Shown piece by piece: positions 1 to 12,703 of a stretch of 64,000 bases of DNA. The notes under the pieces were generated by a model. The model saw nothing but the letters and a program-made list of their open reading frames with translations, was not told where the DNA came from and made no database searches. The DNA is from Crotophaga sulcirostris. Its lineage: Eukaryota; Chordata; Aves; Cuculiformes; Crotophagidae. Location of the stretch: the NCBI GenBank assembly GCA_013397455.1, contig VYZB01000343.1, positions 645,124 through 709,123 of the forward strand, written 5' to 3'. Numbering within the stretch: position 1 is the first letter of the stretch; each line of letters starts with the position of its first letter. The position numbers and the translations under genes are program-made.

Positions 1-3000
1 AACATATGCATCAATTTGAGATGACTTCGAAAGTAGAAGGAGTGTTGTGCAATTCATCAATTTACTATGAATACTGAAATATTTGTCATTTCTCTTGAAA
101 AATTAACTCCTGAAGAAGCACTGCTTAAGTGGAAATCTTACCTTTCAGTATAAGACCAGTGGGTTTCCAGCCCTCACTGTTGTGGCAAACAGGTTGAATC
201 AGTCCACACAAACGGAAATCAGATAATTGTTGTTTTAAAAAAATATATCTCACACTTTTTAAGTTTTGTGATTATTGAGGGCTTGAAGTTGATAATATTA
301 CATAAGCCCAGCCTATAATAACATTATTTCCCTGGAAAATATTGTGGAAGGTACACATGGTCATTACAAAAATGTAAAAGTGTCCATTATAAATAGTCTA
401 TTTGGCACATTTATGAAAGAAAGATCACAGACTCAATAGACACAGTACAGAGGATGGGGATGTTTATCCATAGCACCCTGGTTTTTCAGCAGAAAACTTC
501 CACAGTTTTATATAAGCTACAGTGAAAAAGAAACCATTTAGAACTTTGCTTTATACCCTCAGTTTATTCTTTGGCTGTCCAGTGGACTATGAAATATATA
601 TATTTCATTGATAGCTGGAAATTTAATGTACTGCATGCTCATAACATCCAGTTCTGGCAAACTGTATTCAATGAAAAATTGTAGCAAGAAATGTGGAAGC
701 TTCCTCTACATCCATGTTAGGACCTAAAGGTCCAGTTCACCCACCTTTTATTATTCACATTTTTTTTTCTCTTTCTGCCCATTCTTCCTTCTTCCCTCAG
801 TTTTCATCCACTTCTTCCTCTCTTGATCATTACTTTCAGTTCTTATCTTTGCATAATCAGGAATTCAAGTCATGTGGTGAATTGTTTTAAAATTCCCAAC
901 TTCAACAGCAGCTCTTCTCTTTCTGCTAGCTGCCTCCAGGAGCTGGCAGCAGAGCAATCTAGATGAAACAATTGCTTTCAGATAGGCCCTTTTGGATTCT
1001 GTTCATGCAGGAAGGGAATCCCAATAGCCATGCTGGAAACTCTGTGGACTTTTCCAATTCCCAATGAAGTCTATGAAGAGACTCATAAGCCTAATCCATC
1101 AGAAAATCATGTTAGCAGCTGCTGGACCACAAATGTTTGGCTGCTCTATAGAACACATATGGTAGTTGATGCTTCGATAATGAGTGAGAGATCTCTTGTC
1201 CACATCAGCTGTACAAAGCTTAATTATATTTCACCTTGCCCCTTTCCCAGAAATAGGTCAGCTACATGGAAGATAAACTAATATCTCTGTACCAAGAATG
1301 ATGGAAGAGCATTTAGTCATTGCATATATTACTAGAAACAATGAGAAAAAAATCACTTTCTAACAGCTTTTTCTATTACCTCCTCTTTTGAATAATGATA
1401 GGTAAAGGTGTATCTTTCCACCGCTGTTTGGTTTTTTAAGCATTCTCTGGGTAACAGATATTTTTTGTATCGTTCAAACAGACAATATATTTCCCTGTTT
1501 CTTGAAAAGTCACATAATTTACACCAGGAATTTCTGCCTATCCTGATTTCTGTTCCAGAACCACTCGAATTGAGAGAGCTAAGTACATTCTTTTGTATGA
1601 ATGTATATGAAGCTAAACTGGGGTATTATGAAAAACAGTTCACAAAGCCAGTATAAAGCTATATATAAAATGATATTCTCATTTCAGATGAAGCTTGAGA
1701 CAAAAGGGATATAGGTAAACACAGCTGCAACATTTTTAGGCATATAATCAAAGGAACAAAAAAATATTGGAAAACTATGTTAATCATTGTAATTAAATTG
1801 TGAACAGTATTGATAGAAAAATATCTTCAAAGCATGTAAAATCAGAATGAATCTTTTAACATATGGGAGTTTATTCCAGAGGAAAGATGTGCCAGAACAA
1901 AAGTACCAGTCACCTACTTGCTTCTTACAACTAGTAGAAGTTGAAACTTAAGATGGAAGCAGGAAATGGAAGAAATGTTCTTCAGTTCTGGTTCACTGAA
2001 TCCCCTAGATTATGAAGAAATAGGAAAACTAGCATCAAAATAATGACAGAGGGGATTTTTGTGAGCATTCTATGTTCAGACACTTCCCTCTCCATCTGCA
2101 GTTCCAATGTCATTCCCTTCTCATATCGTGTTTTTGTATCCTTTTCTTTCCTTCCTTATCAGACCTTTGATTCTGATCTGGTCCTTATTCCCTGTAGATA
2201 TTTTTTCCTTTTCTCGCTGTGAATTAAAAGTGAGAGCATGGTTATCTTTCAGCTGGACTTGTTTCAGCTGGGCTGGCTTCCACTAGGCTTAAGCACATGT
2301 GTGAAACAGTATTTGTCAGTGGAAGACCACGAATGTCCCTATGCAGTCTGTGGAGACAGGCAAGCTCTCCTCACATGGGTGCACATTCAGATTAGAAGCC
2401 AAACTAGACAGTTTGATCTTTCAAAACATGCCATGACTGTGCAGGCAACCAGGCACCTGAAGAAAGTCTCCGTCAGCTCTTGGTCATTCCATCGAAGGCA
2501 AACAAGGACCCACAGAAGAACACTGCTTTGTCTTTCTCAGGTTCATGCAATTTTTTTAATAGATGTCACCAACAATTTGCTCTCCAGATCCCTTCTATTA
2601 AACAGGATCATCTAAATTAAGTTACAACAAATGGGGAGGAATTACTTTGAATCCTAATATGTTAGGCAGCACATACCCACCTAAAGACATTAGGACTAAA
2701 AAGGACTATATACTACTTTAAGGTCTACCCCTTGCCATGGGTCCAGCCATACAGGAATAAAACCAGCTACAGGCCTGCTCAATCTTTCAAAGTGAGGAGT
2801 GGATGCAGTGGTCTTGGCTCCACCAGTACCAATGGCTTGCAATTACAGCTGGTTGCTTTGGCATAGCGCATGTTCTGGCCTTCACCCCAGCCCTGGTCCT
2901 GCTCCTTCGTGCTCAGACTGGAGCCTCTGTGCCTCTTACAGAGCACCCTTTGCTCCATACAGGCTGTGAAGCCTCAGTAGCCCTGAACTCGGTGAGAGGA

Positions 3001-4677
3001 GTGGAGTGAATTACTTGCTCTAGAAAGTCAATCAAGCCTTAAAGCAGGATGTCAAATGTCACGGATAGCTCCAAAGATCTGAATAGCTACTCGGTAACTG
3101 TTTGGAGACATGGGCTTTTTCTGTTTTTCCAGTCAGAAACTTTTTCTCAATTTATCTTTTGGAGAGAGAACTGACATCTTCCTTCCACAGAGAAACATTT
3201 AATTTTAAGATAATTTGCACATAATACTTAGCTTTTGCATTGCTTCAAATGGAACAATTTCCCATTAAGATAAAGCAAGGATGAGCAGACTGTGGCCACT
3301 GAACAGAGTGTGCTGGCAGAGCAGAGCAGCAATATAATGACATTAAGACTTAGATTTTTAAAACGTTCAGAAAATAAATCAAATTACAAAAGAAAAAAAC
3401 AGTCCAAAATTATCTGAGCAGCACAGAGTCACTTGGAGGTCCTTCACGAATGCAGAACAATTGGCTTCACCTACAGCCCTTAACTGCTCCAGCTGGTCAT
3501 TGCCTGACCACTAAAGCCCTTTGGACAAGTCAGTAATGTTTAAATGATCCACATCCAAGCACTGTCTTACACCTTCCTTAGTGGACTGCAGTGCAAATGC
3601 ATGGTACAATTAATTAACACTGGGACCAAAACCAGAGTCACCAGCTTCCAAAACAAATGCTCAGCCATGTAGCCAAAAGCACAGTTCCAGTGGCATAAGC
3701 CAATTTACTCTCTGTTTTATTAAACTTCCACAGTGTTTAGAATCACTAAGTCACAGTAGGTCTGGCACTTCATGTGATGAACCTTGGTGAGCATTTCCTT
3801 ACCCACCCAAACACAATTGTAAGCCTGTGTTGCCAATTCCTCTATCAGAGGCATTTCTGGTTTGCTATAAATCGTACGTAATGAAGTGAAATTTGGCAAC
3901 ATACATAGAAGTGCCTGAGCCCAATTAAGATGTGTATGTGCCTGTGTCTTCTTTCCTTCTGAAAGTCTGTAAATTATTTTTCAGTCTCTGTGTGTTTCTC
4001 ATGGTACTACCTGAGAGCACTCTTAATGTGCAGGCCTCCAGCTGCAGGCAGCTATAGTCAGCTTAGCTTTGTAGCTGCGATTCACCTTCATTTAGTTGAA
4101 GTCATCTGAAAGTTACTCTTCAAACACAAGCTGATTGTCTGGATTTCCTATATATATTCGACAGGCTGATGCAGGCACCTCTAGGAGGCAATTTGTCCTG
4201 CCCTAAGCTTAACTGTCAAAGAGACTGAGGGTCATATGCTCTGAGGTGACCCATCTCTCCCTGCTTACCGTAGATGTGGAGTTGACACTACTGTACAAAT
4301 AGTTTTTTTCAGACAACATGGATCACCTGAGAGGGATCCCATCCTTACATGCTATTTGGCTTCTGAACAATATCTCGGTTTCATAATTTCATACTAATTC
4401 CTCTTTTATAAATAGGGGGAGAGTGAAGAAACTAAGGCAGGTACGTTTCAGGATATAATTTCAGTTAATTTCAAACACTGTATACAAATAAACAAGACCA
4501 GCCACAAGTAAATTCTAGAGCTGAGCAAGTATATACTTTTTTTCAGTTTTCTGTTGATGTACTTTACAGAAATAAATTGTATTTAAATACTGCTTGGACT
4601 CCATGTGACCAGAAGTAAGACCTGCTTGTTGGCTCCTCTTAACTGTTCTCATTCCCTCAGTGGGAGGGGAAAATATA
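1..4677. other. unique noncoding DNA, no gene seen
   Basis: AT-rich sequence with only short chance open frames on either strand. I see no recognisable protein, RNA gene or transposon in it. 2,750-3,010 and 3,400-3,720 are somewhat richer in G+C but carry no convincing frame. A minus-strand frame at 3,720-3,902 ends in TAA overlapping an AATAAA, which could mark an old retrocopy, but I do not recognise the peptide. The stretch may be intergenic or intronic; nothing in it decides. Confidence 0.6.
589..608. repeat. 20-base perfect palindrome, AT-rich
   Basis: ATGAAATATATATATTTCAT reads the same on both strands, with a (TA)n core. It could extrude as a small cruciform, but AT-rich palindromes of this size are expected by chance at this base composition. 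Confidence 0.6.
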
Positions 4678-5092
4678 ATAGAATCACAGAATCATAGAAT
4701 GACATGTTGGAAGGGACTTCTAGGATCATCTAATCCAACCTTTTTTAGGTGATATATAGTTTAAATGAGATGGCCCAGCATGCTGTCAAGCCAAGTCTTA
4801 AAAGTGTCCACAGACCACTTTTCTAGGCTGCAGTACGTCAGTTTCTCTAGGAGGAGGCTCTGAGGAACTATGTCAAAAGCCTTGGAGAACTCCAGGTAGA
4901 CAATAGCCACCATGCACCTCGCATCAACTGGGTCACTTTGTTGTAGACTCTGATCAGGTTAGTTAAGCATTATCTGCCCCAATGAATCTATGTTGACTTT
5001 TACCAATCACATACTTCAGTTGACAGTCACCAGGAGTATTTGCTCCATAACCTTCCCAGGGATTGAAGTGAGACTGTTGGGTCTATAATTAG
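4678..5092 (-). mobile_element. CR1 LINE fragment, internally deleted
   Basis: The left end reads AGAATCACAGAATCATAGAATG followed by a TTGGAAGGGAC-type block, which is the reverse complement of a CR1 3' end with its short tandem tail. About 110 bases further on the sequence matches the CR1 reverse-transcriptase coding region instead of the rest of the 3' half. Reading the minus strand gives VYLEFSKAFDIVP, the motif A region, in which the usual catalytic Asp of YLDFSKAFD is Glu. Further right comes the reverse complement of the PGNYRPVSLTS region. The thumb and the end of the ORF are missing, so the copy has a large internal deletion as well as 5' truncation. It is an old, inactive copy. Confidence 0.85.
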
Positions 5093-6984
5093 ATTATAAT
5101 ATAAAAAACCTAATCAATATAGTATAATTACTGTAATATATAAAAATAATTATTCCTTTGAGACTTTTGTTTTCTATTCTTCTACATTCTTTCAAGAAGC
5201 AATAGTAAAGAACATTTTTTTAGGAACCTAAGGATCTTACATATGTAGATTGGTCAAAGGAGTGTTTGAAGCAAGGTGCGAACTCAACATTATGACCAGG
5301 ATTCCCTAGGATTCAAAACCAGCCTAAACACCATAAGATCCTTTTATATCCCTACAGTAGAGAGAAATGAGCATTTTTATATGATCTAATGTCCTTTATA
5401 CTGAGATTAAACCTTGGCCTTTGGAGGGACCCTTTTCTCTCTCCTGATGACAAAGGAAGCTGATGGTGGCTAAATCAGTTATTGAGATCTTAAACACACA
5501 TAGCAACATTTCATTGAATGAGTCTGGGAGTCATGGGGGAGGATTAAAGCATTTCATATTTAACCACTTCCTAAATGGATTAAGGCAAGTGAAAATAATA
5601 GTAGCCACACAAAGAGTTTTTTCAACAACCACTGTGTTTTACATTGCCAGTGTTCCTAAACAACCTTTCAGCTCACCAGACGTGACTATCTATTTTAGGG
5701 TGAGTCAAATGGTTTTTTGCACTTCATTGACTAAATTGCTATTTAGGTTGCATTGCCCTTATTGTTCAGATCACACACACCCCATCCCCTAAGGGAATTC
5801 AGACACCTGCCTCACATGTGGACAGTGCATTGAGGGGAATGGATCTGAAGCCAACCATTGTTCAAATTTTGCATCACAGAACCATGATCTCAACAGGCCT
5901 AAAAGACCAAACCCTAACTATTTTGTGGGATTACCTAACACAATTTCATATCAGTTCATCTGTATCAAGAACATTGCAAGATATAGTTTTCTGTACAGTT
6001 TTCTGTATAGTTTTCTGTATAGTTTTATACACAGATTAACACGAGAGCAGTTTTTACACCAAGTATGAGCTGCATCTCTGAACATTTAAAATCTTCCTAC
6101 CCTCCTAAAGCACTAGGTATTCAAAGAACCCTTTCTAGACTTGTAAAGTAAAACTGTGACTCTTAGTTCCCACATATTTATAATTTTACAGGTTATTGAA
6201 ACAGCATAAGGTGGAAATAATTGCGGTCAGATGGCATAGTGCAATAATTCCATTTTAGTTCATTTCTAGCCTGTACTTGTTTATAAAGCATCTTGTTGTT
6301 TTAACATCTGTCACTTTCTAGATGTAATTATCACTTCAGATCTTCTATTTTGTTTCAAAATAATCTTGATCAAACAGAGGTTATTTGTCCTCCTTTTCCA
6401 TCCATAACTGTAGTTGATTGATAGTAAACCAAATTTTTCTCCATTATCTATCCCCACCTAAGCCAGATTTTCTGGTTGCCCCTTTCTAACACAACAACAA
6501 GATGTGAGTGTATTTCTGCTGTAGAAGTTGCCAGGTGCACTGTCCTGACTTATTCATAACACTTGGCTTTCTATTTTAAGTTGTTCTGCTGTATCATCTT
6601 TGACAGTATTTACATATGGTACTGAATGTTTCTTTATAATGTTAATAGTCACAGAAAAGGATATTAAAATGCTCCCAGTAGAAGACATATTTGCTAATAG
6701 AGACGTTGCCTCTTGCTCTACACTGGCAAACTCATTTTATGATAATACGACCACTTCTCATTGGAAATGTTTCAAAGGTTTCACCGGAACTTTTAATGCA
6801 TGTTTAATGCAAATGCTCACATCATTAAGAGTGCTTTGGTATAATTCCTGAAAGTTGTGTTAGGATACCTGCAGAAAACAAGGGTGAGAGGAGAGGGATA
6901 GACAGAGAGAGTTGTCTCGATTTCTAGCTAGTGTCTATCCTAGAGCCCCCAAAACACCTACTGGTATCCAGATTTCTTGAGAAC
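5093..6984. other. unique noncoding DNA
   Basis: No gene or transposon was recognised. It starts with an AT-rich run at 5,090-5,160 at the edge of the CR1 fragment and holds a 12-base tandem repeat listed separately. The 109-codon frame at 5,463-5,792 has no recognisable domain and no flanking exon signals. Confidence 0.55.
5985..6026. repeat. 12-base tandem repeat, about 3.5 copies
   Basis: The unit AGTTTTCTGTAT/C is repeated with one or two differences between copies. As 12 is a multiple of three it gives a repeating peptide in the plus-strand frame there, which explains that open frame without a gene. Confidence 0.85.
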
Positions 6985-7275
6985 ATGAGAAACTCTTGGA
7001 GTAAGTAGAGGCCATTTGGCTCATCATGTCTTATTCCCGTTTCCATCTACACCATCATGTCTTCTAATTGTTTCTTTAATGACCTCCGTGTTTTTGCCTT
7101 AACTATCTTGCCTAGTAAGCCATTCCACACATTTATGATTCGCTGCTTGAAAAAAATGCTTCCTGACATCTGTTCTGAATTTGTTTTTCTTTAATTTTCA
7201 TTTATGCCCTCTCGTTCTATCATCTGTATTGGGCTGAAAATAGGAACCCATGTTGACATTTTCTGAACAGTTTAA
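6985..7275 (-). mobile_element. ancient CR1/L3-like LINE remnant
   Basis: The order of blocks follows a CR1-type 3' region read in reverse: AGGCCATTTGGCTCATC, then CCATTCCACACATTTATGATTC, then AAAAAAATGCTTCCTGACATC, then TTATGCCCTCTCGTTCTATC. The same order (CCATTCCACTGCC.., AAAAAAGTTTTTCTT.., ..TTGCTTCTCATCC) is seen in the clearer CR1 copy at 47.9-48.1 kb. Divergence is much greater, so this is probably an old amniote CR1/L3-clade copy. Assignment to clade is from memory; edges are approximate. Confidence 0.5.
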
Positions 7276-10200
7276 ATTTTATGTCCTTTAATTAAAAATT
7301 CGTTCTCAACTAGATGGAAGCCTAACCTAGTAGTAAAGAATACGATACTGTATTTAAAACAAAATATTACTTTTATAAATATATAAATTAATTGAGATGC
7401 ATATTTAATATTCTATAGGTTAGCTCATTAATGTCTCCTAAAGAGAGAATTTCAACATTTGCTATGGTTCACTCAGGACAAAGGGCATGAAGTGCGCTAA
7501 AACATGAAGAAGTGCCAGGACCTAAGTTTTTTCTGATTTTGCCTATGACATCCTTTTATTTTATGGTTTCATTCTTCTCTAGATGTCCTAACGTTATGAG
7601 CATCATTGGAGCTACAGTTTTCCCTTAGTCAGATTTTCACATTAAAAATCCACTTTTCAAAAAATGCTAAGCTTTTTATGTTTTCAAGATTAGTTTTTTC
7701 AAAGATAGGACTGCCACAGACTGGAACATCTTCCCAGTCCCTTTTAAAAGAAGGATCTAGTTACATTTCAGCTTGAGAGCTGTCAGTAACTTTAATCACC
7801 AGGGCTTGTTGACATTAGTGGGCCATTCCAAGATCAAGACCTTTACACTATATGCTTCTTTACTTGGTGAATTCTGTGAATTTATTTAGGATCATGTTGT
7901 TCAACACGTGTTTACTTCCTTCTATTAATCTCTCTTCTACTTTTTCATTCATTACATTTTCTCCTTTTTTTCTGCAAAACAATGACCAAAGTGTCAAGAT
8001 GACCCTAGTGCTCCAAAGTTTCACTCACAACAGCTAAAAATGGTATTAGCACTAAAAATGATTTTGTTCATTGGATGTAACTAATGAAGAAATTTCTCAT
8101 CAGTTGTTCTGCTTGGTATCATCAGGCAAACCTTTCAATGCCATGCATTGCCTATTCCAGCCTGGTGTGCGGGTAACCTCCTTGGAAAGGACCAAAACAA
8201 TAATCCAAACTATAGTTGTGAAAAAAATTAGATTATGTTGATGAAAGTCCTCTCCTGGGACTCAGTGGCACTTTGATACCTCTGACTCATTAAGCGGCAA
8301 TACACTGCTAGCTAAATCCCATACAAAAATCTCACTTTTTAAAAGCACAGCTATTCTTATTATTATTACAATGAATACAGAAAGAAGAGCAAGGAAAAAA
8401 GTGAAGATTGTAAAACTTCCAAAAAATTGAATGAGAGATTTGACCGTTCTGAGTAATTTTTTTTTTTTACTGGTCACTCAAATGCCTGTTTTATATCCTA
8501 TGCATTTAAGTAGTATTTTCAGATATTTCTAAGAATGTAATTGATTTGTGAGAGAGGAATCAGGCTCTGTCACATCCTGTATGCAGTATGGAAAGGGACC
8601 TCTTATTCTTTCTATGCAGATTAGAAGTAGCCCAAAAGGCAAAGGGCAAAGCATGTGCCATTTACTTTGGCCTGAGGGGTGTAGGTGAGAAAAAGGGCAA
8701 ACACCAACCCTTCCCAACTACTTAAAGCAATAACCATTTTCTGCTTTAGCACCTTTCTGCTTAGACCTTAGCATTCTTCTGCCAAATTCTTGCCTTTTTT
8801 ATCTTCTTACCAATACTCTCTGATCTTTTCTGCCGATGTTCCAAATGCATGTTCTGGGTCTTATTACCCGAGCAGATAATAGGACCCAGGAGTTTCAGTG
8901 TGCCATATTTGAGTGCCATATATCCTCTGGAATTTTGCAGTTTCTGCTGCTTTTGGGGCCAAGTGCCTCGACTGAGCCTGTACCAGTGGAATTTAGAGCA
9001 GTTTCAGAAACTTACATAGAAACAAAGGAATGCAGGATCAGTTTATCAGAACGAGAAGCAGTAGCCATCTCGACAATTTTCCAGGGTAATTTGGCTTGGT
9101 GCTTATGCCTAAAATTTATTTTGTTAGAGTGACTGATCTTCAGTAGAACAGTATAATGAATGGACAGCTAGGTTAATGTCAATGTGCTGTTAGAGGCAGA
9201 AGCCAAAAATTCTCTTTAATGTCGTCTCATTAGGAAGTCCCCGTGTAAGCATCTTTCCCGGAATACTGTGAGAATCTGTGTGCCAGAGCTGGTGGGAGGG
9301 ATCCTCCACCAGCTGCCAAACATGACATTTCTGGACAGGCTGCTGAACCCTCAGCAGGTGACATCTGTGAAGCAGCCTTTCATCTTCCTGTCTCTCAATG
9401 GCTGGATACCTGCATGGGGCAGGGATCCCAGAGAGGCTCTATGAATGCAGCCTGTCTCTTTCTCCCAGCTGGGCTTCCACAGCCACAGGCTGAGGATCCC
9501 AGGATTTGAGCTTCCAGTGTCAACATCTGCTCTCAGAGCCTCTTTTGTCCATTTCTCTCTTTATGTGCTGACAGCTAGAGCCCAGTTCAGCCAATATAAA
9601 CTGTCTGTAATCAACAGAGCACAATCTACTGACTGTTTACAGCTTACAAGTAATAGGTATATTTTTTCACTTCTGTGTTGTATTCAACTGAGTAGGAGAG
9701 TGATAAACCACCAGAAAGACTTGAACAGATTAGAAATTTTTCAATTGTGCTAAAAAAATGTAAAGCTCCAAAGCATGATTTGAGTTAAAATTTACTTATA
9801 GATGATAATAACATCAGAAGCATTTAAAATTTTAAAGCATTGATGCACAACTTCTGGTTTTCTTACATAGATTCTGCTGTTAAATAAACTATTTTCTGAG
9901 ATAAGAAAAATGGCACAAAATGGAAAAATCACAAAAGCCGTTTATTTTTTACCTTTTCATGAAACCACCAAAAAGACAAATGTTCTTTTCACGAAATTCC
10001 AAGTGACACTAGATGTAATTTATTCATCACAATTAATGTTATTGCAATGAATACCAAATGAATTGCTAATCATTGGCCACCTTGTTTTAAAGTGTTACCT
10101 ATCCATCTGTCTGTTTTGCTAAAGGTACTTTTCACAACATATGTTTCTTTTGGCTCTTTGAGTGCCACTAGCAAAGTCATAGTCACCCATCAGAAGGACA

Positions 10201-10332
10201 TTCAAATAAATAATAAGCAGAAAATTGCTTAAGAGTGTTTCCATGTCTTTGCTAGGTACTTCTAGTTTACTTTTCTGTATGAAGGAAGCAGGTTTTATCT
10301 CAGTGTTGGATAAATGTGTATGTAAATGTAGA
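7276..10332. other. unique noncoding DNA
   Basis: No gene recognised. 9,230-9,600 is locally richer in G+C and contains an imperfect hairpin, listed separately; its plus-strand open frame (9,445-9,753) shows no known domain. 9,770-10,150 is AT-rich with many TAAT-type words, as in some noncoding regulatory DNA, but that is not evidence by itself. Confidence 0.55.
9287..9314. repeat. imperfect inverted repeat (hairpin)
   Basis: AGCTGGTGGGAGG and CCTCCACCAGCT pair over about 12 bases with one bulged base and almost no loop, centred on GGATCC. It is unusually GC-rich for this window. No function can be assigned. Confidence 0.5.
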
Positions 10333-10498
10333 TATCACAGTATCACAGTATTACAAGGCTGGAAAGGACCTTTGAGATCATCGTGTCCAACCTATAACCC
10401 AACATTAACACCGACCCATCATCTAAACCATGGCACTGAGTGCCTCATCCAATCTCCTCTTAAACACCTCCAGGGTCAGCAACTCCACCACCTCCCCA
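10333..10498 (-). mobile_element. CR1 LINE 3' fragment, 5' truncated
   Basis: It begins with two exact copies of TATCACAG, the CR1-type tandem tail, then AAGGCTGGAAAGGACC and ends in AACTCCACCACCTCCCC. It is the reverse complement of a CR1 3' end of about 165 bases. Such short 5'-truncated copies are the usual CR1 insertion. On its right lies an ATAAATGA-rich simple stretch (10,500-10,530). Confidence 0.9.
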
Positions 10499-11334
10499 AA
10501 TAATAAATGATAAATGAATAAATGAAAGATTATTTCTTTTCACCAAAGGATAAGAATAGGAGTTGTGATGTCTGGATACTTTTCTTACTTCTGCAACAGA
10601 CAATGAGGCCCCCATGATCTTGAGTCTTTCAGAACGGAAGGAGAACATAAGTAAGTACTTAGGGATTGAAATGTTATTCAATTTCAAATTGAATTTGGGT
10701 CCTAAATCATCTTTAAATAAATCAACCACAATCTTTGGGCTTTTCTAGTTTGGTGTTTGTAAAATGAGCATCCCAGCAAGCCTGGGATAACTAATTTATG
10801 GCTATTCATAATGTATTCTGGGAGTCTTGGACTAAAGGAGCTCAGTAACTGTGAGGTATAACCATCTTCATGAAGTTCATCCTCCTGACACGGGTGAAAC
10901 GATATGATGACGTTTTTGGCTACCACTGCTTTTCAGTTGATCAGTGCCAAAATTTGCTGAAACACGTATAATAGTTGTTGCCCTATGTGCCAAATATGAT
11001 CTGTGCATAATTAAACATCTGCCCTGGTCTGGCTCTTCAGCACAGGAACTGTATCTACACATCTGCACCTACAGTTTGTCTCAACAGCCAGTGAGAGTGA
11101 CAGTAAGATCTGACTCGTAACATGAGGAAAGGACAGAAGCCTGAAAAGGGTACATCTCAGAAGGCTGGCTGTGAGCAGGCTAGGTACCAAAATGTATCTT
11201 CATTATAGGAAAATAAATAGTGAATTCTTACCTGAATATAGTTTAGAAAAGAAGACTAAACACCTGGAAGACATATGCAATATGAATAGAAAGGAAGCGA
11301 CGGGACCAGACTTCTAATCCTAAAAAATAATTTA
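10499..11334. other. unique noncoding DNA
   Basis: It opens with a short ATAAATGA-type simple repeat. Several overlapping minus-strand open frames between 10,460 and 11,068 have no recognisable domain, and none continues into another. No gene is supported. Confidence 0.55.
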
Positions 11335-11364
11335 NNNNNNNNNNNNNNNNNNNNNNNNNNNNNN
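11335..11364. other. assembly gap, 30 N
   Basis: A run of undetermined bases inside AT-rich DNA. The size may be nominal. Confidence 0.99.
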
Positions 11365-12626
11365 TAAATATTTGAATATAAGTATTTAGAAATTAGTTTC
11401 AAATTGTGAAGACCTCTGAGTATCTGCTTGCACATTTAGATCATGAGTATTTCTGAGTAAGCACCAAGTCTTTGTGTGTGTGTACAATGCATGGGTGAAT
11501 GTTGGATAGTGTGTTGTAAACAGTGCAGCATATAAATACAAATAATAAAATAAAAGCTCTACATCTAGCTGCTGAGTTGTAACTCCAGACCACTATAATT
11601 ATAAAGTAATCTCCCAAGTAGAATTTAGATGCAACATCAATGTTACTAGATCCTGAGAACATTTTCAAAGCACTATAAATGAAGAGCTGAAATATCTCTG
11701 ATTTTCACTACTCTAAAAAAGTCATTATTGCTCACAGTAAAGCAAGAACAAATAACTCAGAAGAAAATGTGTTTTTGTAATAAACCTTGCTAAATTATAT
11801 TGGGAAATGAGTTAGTCTATACTAGTAAATAAATATCATCCTCCATAAAGGTGCATGCCTCACTCTCCTCTTGTATCTTTACTTACATTCAATCACATCT
11901 ATTCAATCACACATCTCTCTTAAATTTCCAGTTCACAAAATCAGTATCATGATAAAGGACCTTCTCAAAGAACAGATTCTCTGGAGAACACTGACATCTT
12001 TTTGCTTATGTTCATCAGCATGAAGGCAGGGGAACCACCTGTTTGTGCCTGAAATACTGCTTTTCAAAAACTGTTGTCATAAAATTACATCATCTCCAGT
12101 TCTTAGAGATTCTTGGAATCAAAATACTCTAATTTCTTGCAGATTTGTTTTCCTAATGCTGGGTATGCAATTATTTTGTCACTTCGAAGGGCAGAACATC
12201 AGTGTAGTACTTAAAAAAAAAAACCAACCTGGAAAGGAGCAAAAACAAATGAAGGACAAAATTATCAGGTGTCCAGGATATTAATAAACTGCTTGTTAAA
12301 AGTGCCAGTTAGTGAAGAATGTTCTCTGGCCAAGAAGAGGAATACAAACTGAGATACATCAGCCTTGAACAAAACTTCTCTATGTCTTTGAATGTATTGG
12401 TCAAATGCTCACATTTCCTTTAAAGTTTTTTTTTTTAAAGTTATTGTAAAGGAAATAATTTGCATGATAATCTTTGTGGAAATAATGATACCTTCCATCT
12501 GATTCTAATTCACTGTCAGAAAAATGTCAAGGAAGGACAGAATCTTCTAATGTTTATTTCTGCTGTTTAAAAATTCTCTAAAAAAGGCACTGTGACTCTG
12601 GTGGGGGCTCTTTGATGGAAGTTTTT

Positions 12627-12703
12627 ACGAAGTTAATGTTGCAGAGAGATGGTCGGAAGCCCCCAACGAGTGGACTGTGGCGTGTCGAATGGTCAAACGA
12701 TTC
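12627..12703. other. CpG-bearing unique block
   Basis: Six CpG (near 12,628, 12,654, 12,667, 12,681, 12,686 and 12,699) fall within about 75 bases in a background where CpG is rare, without any sign of a transposon. Retained CpG in unique DNA can reflect selection or lack of germline methylation, so this is a weak candidate for a conserved noncoding element. No frame across it is convincing. Confidence 0.3.

Noticed and set aside
2803..3009. A 68-codon frame with a hydrophobic stretch
   Set aside because: It is short, without domain or exon signals, in a locally GC-richer patch.
3720..3902. Minus-strand frame ending in TAA that overlaps AATAAA, like the end of a retrocopied mRNA
   Set aside because: I do not recognise the 60-codon peptide and see no poly(A) tract or target duplication, so a retrocopy is not supported.
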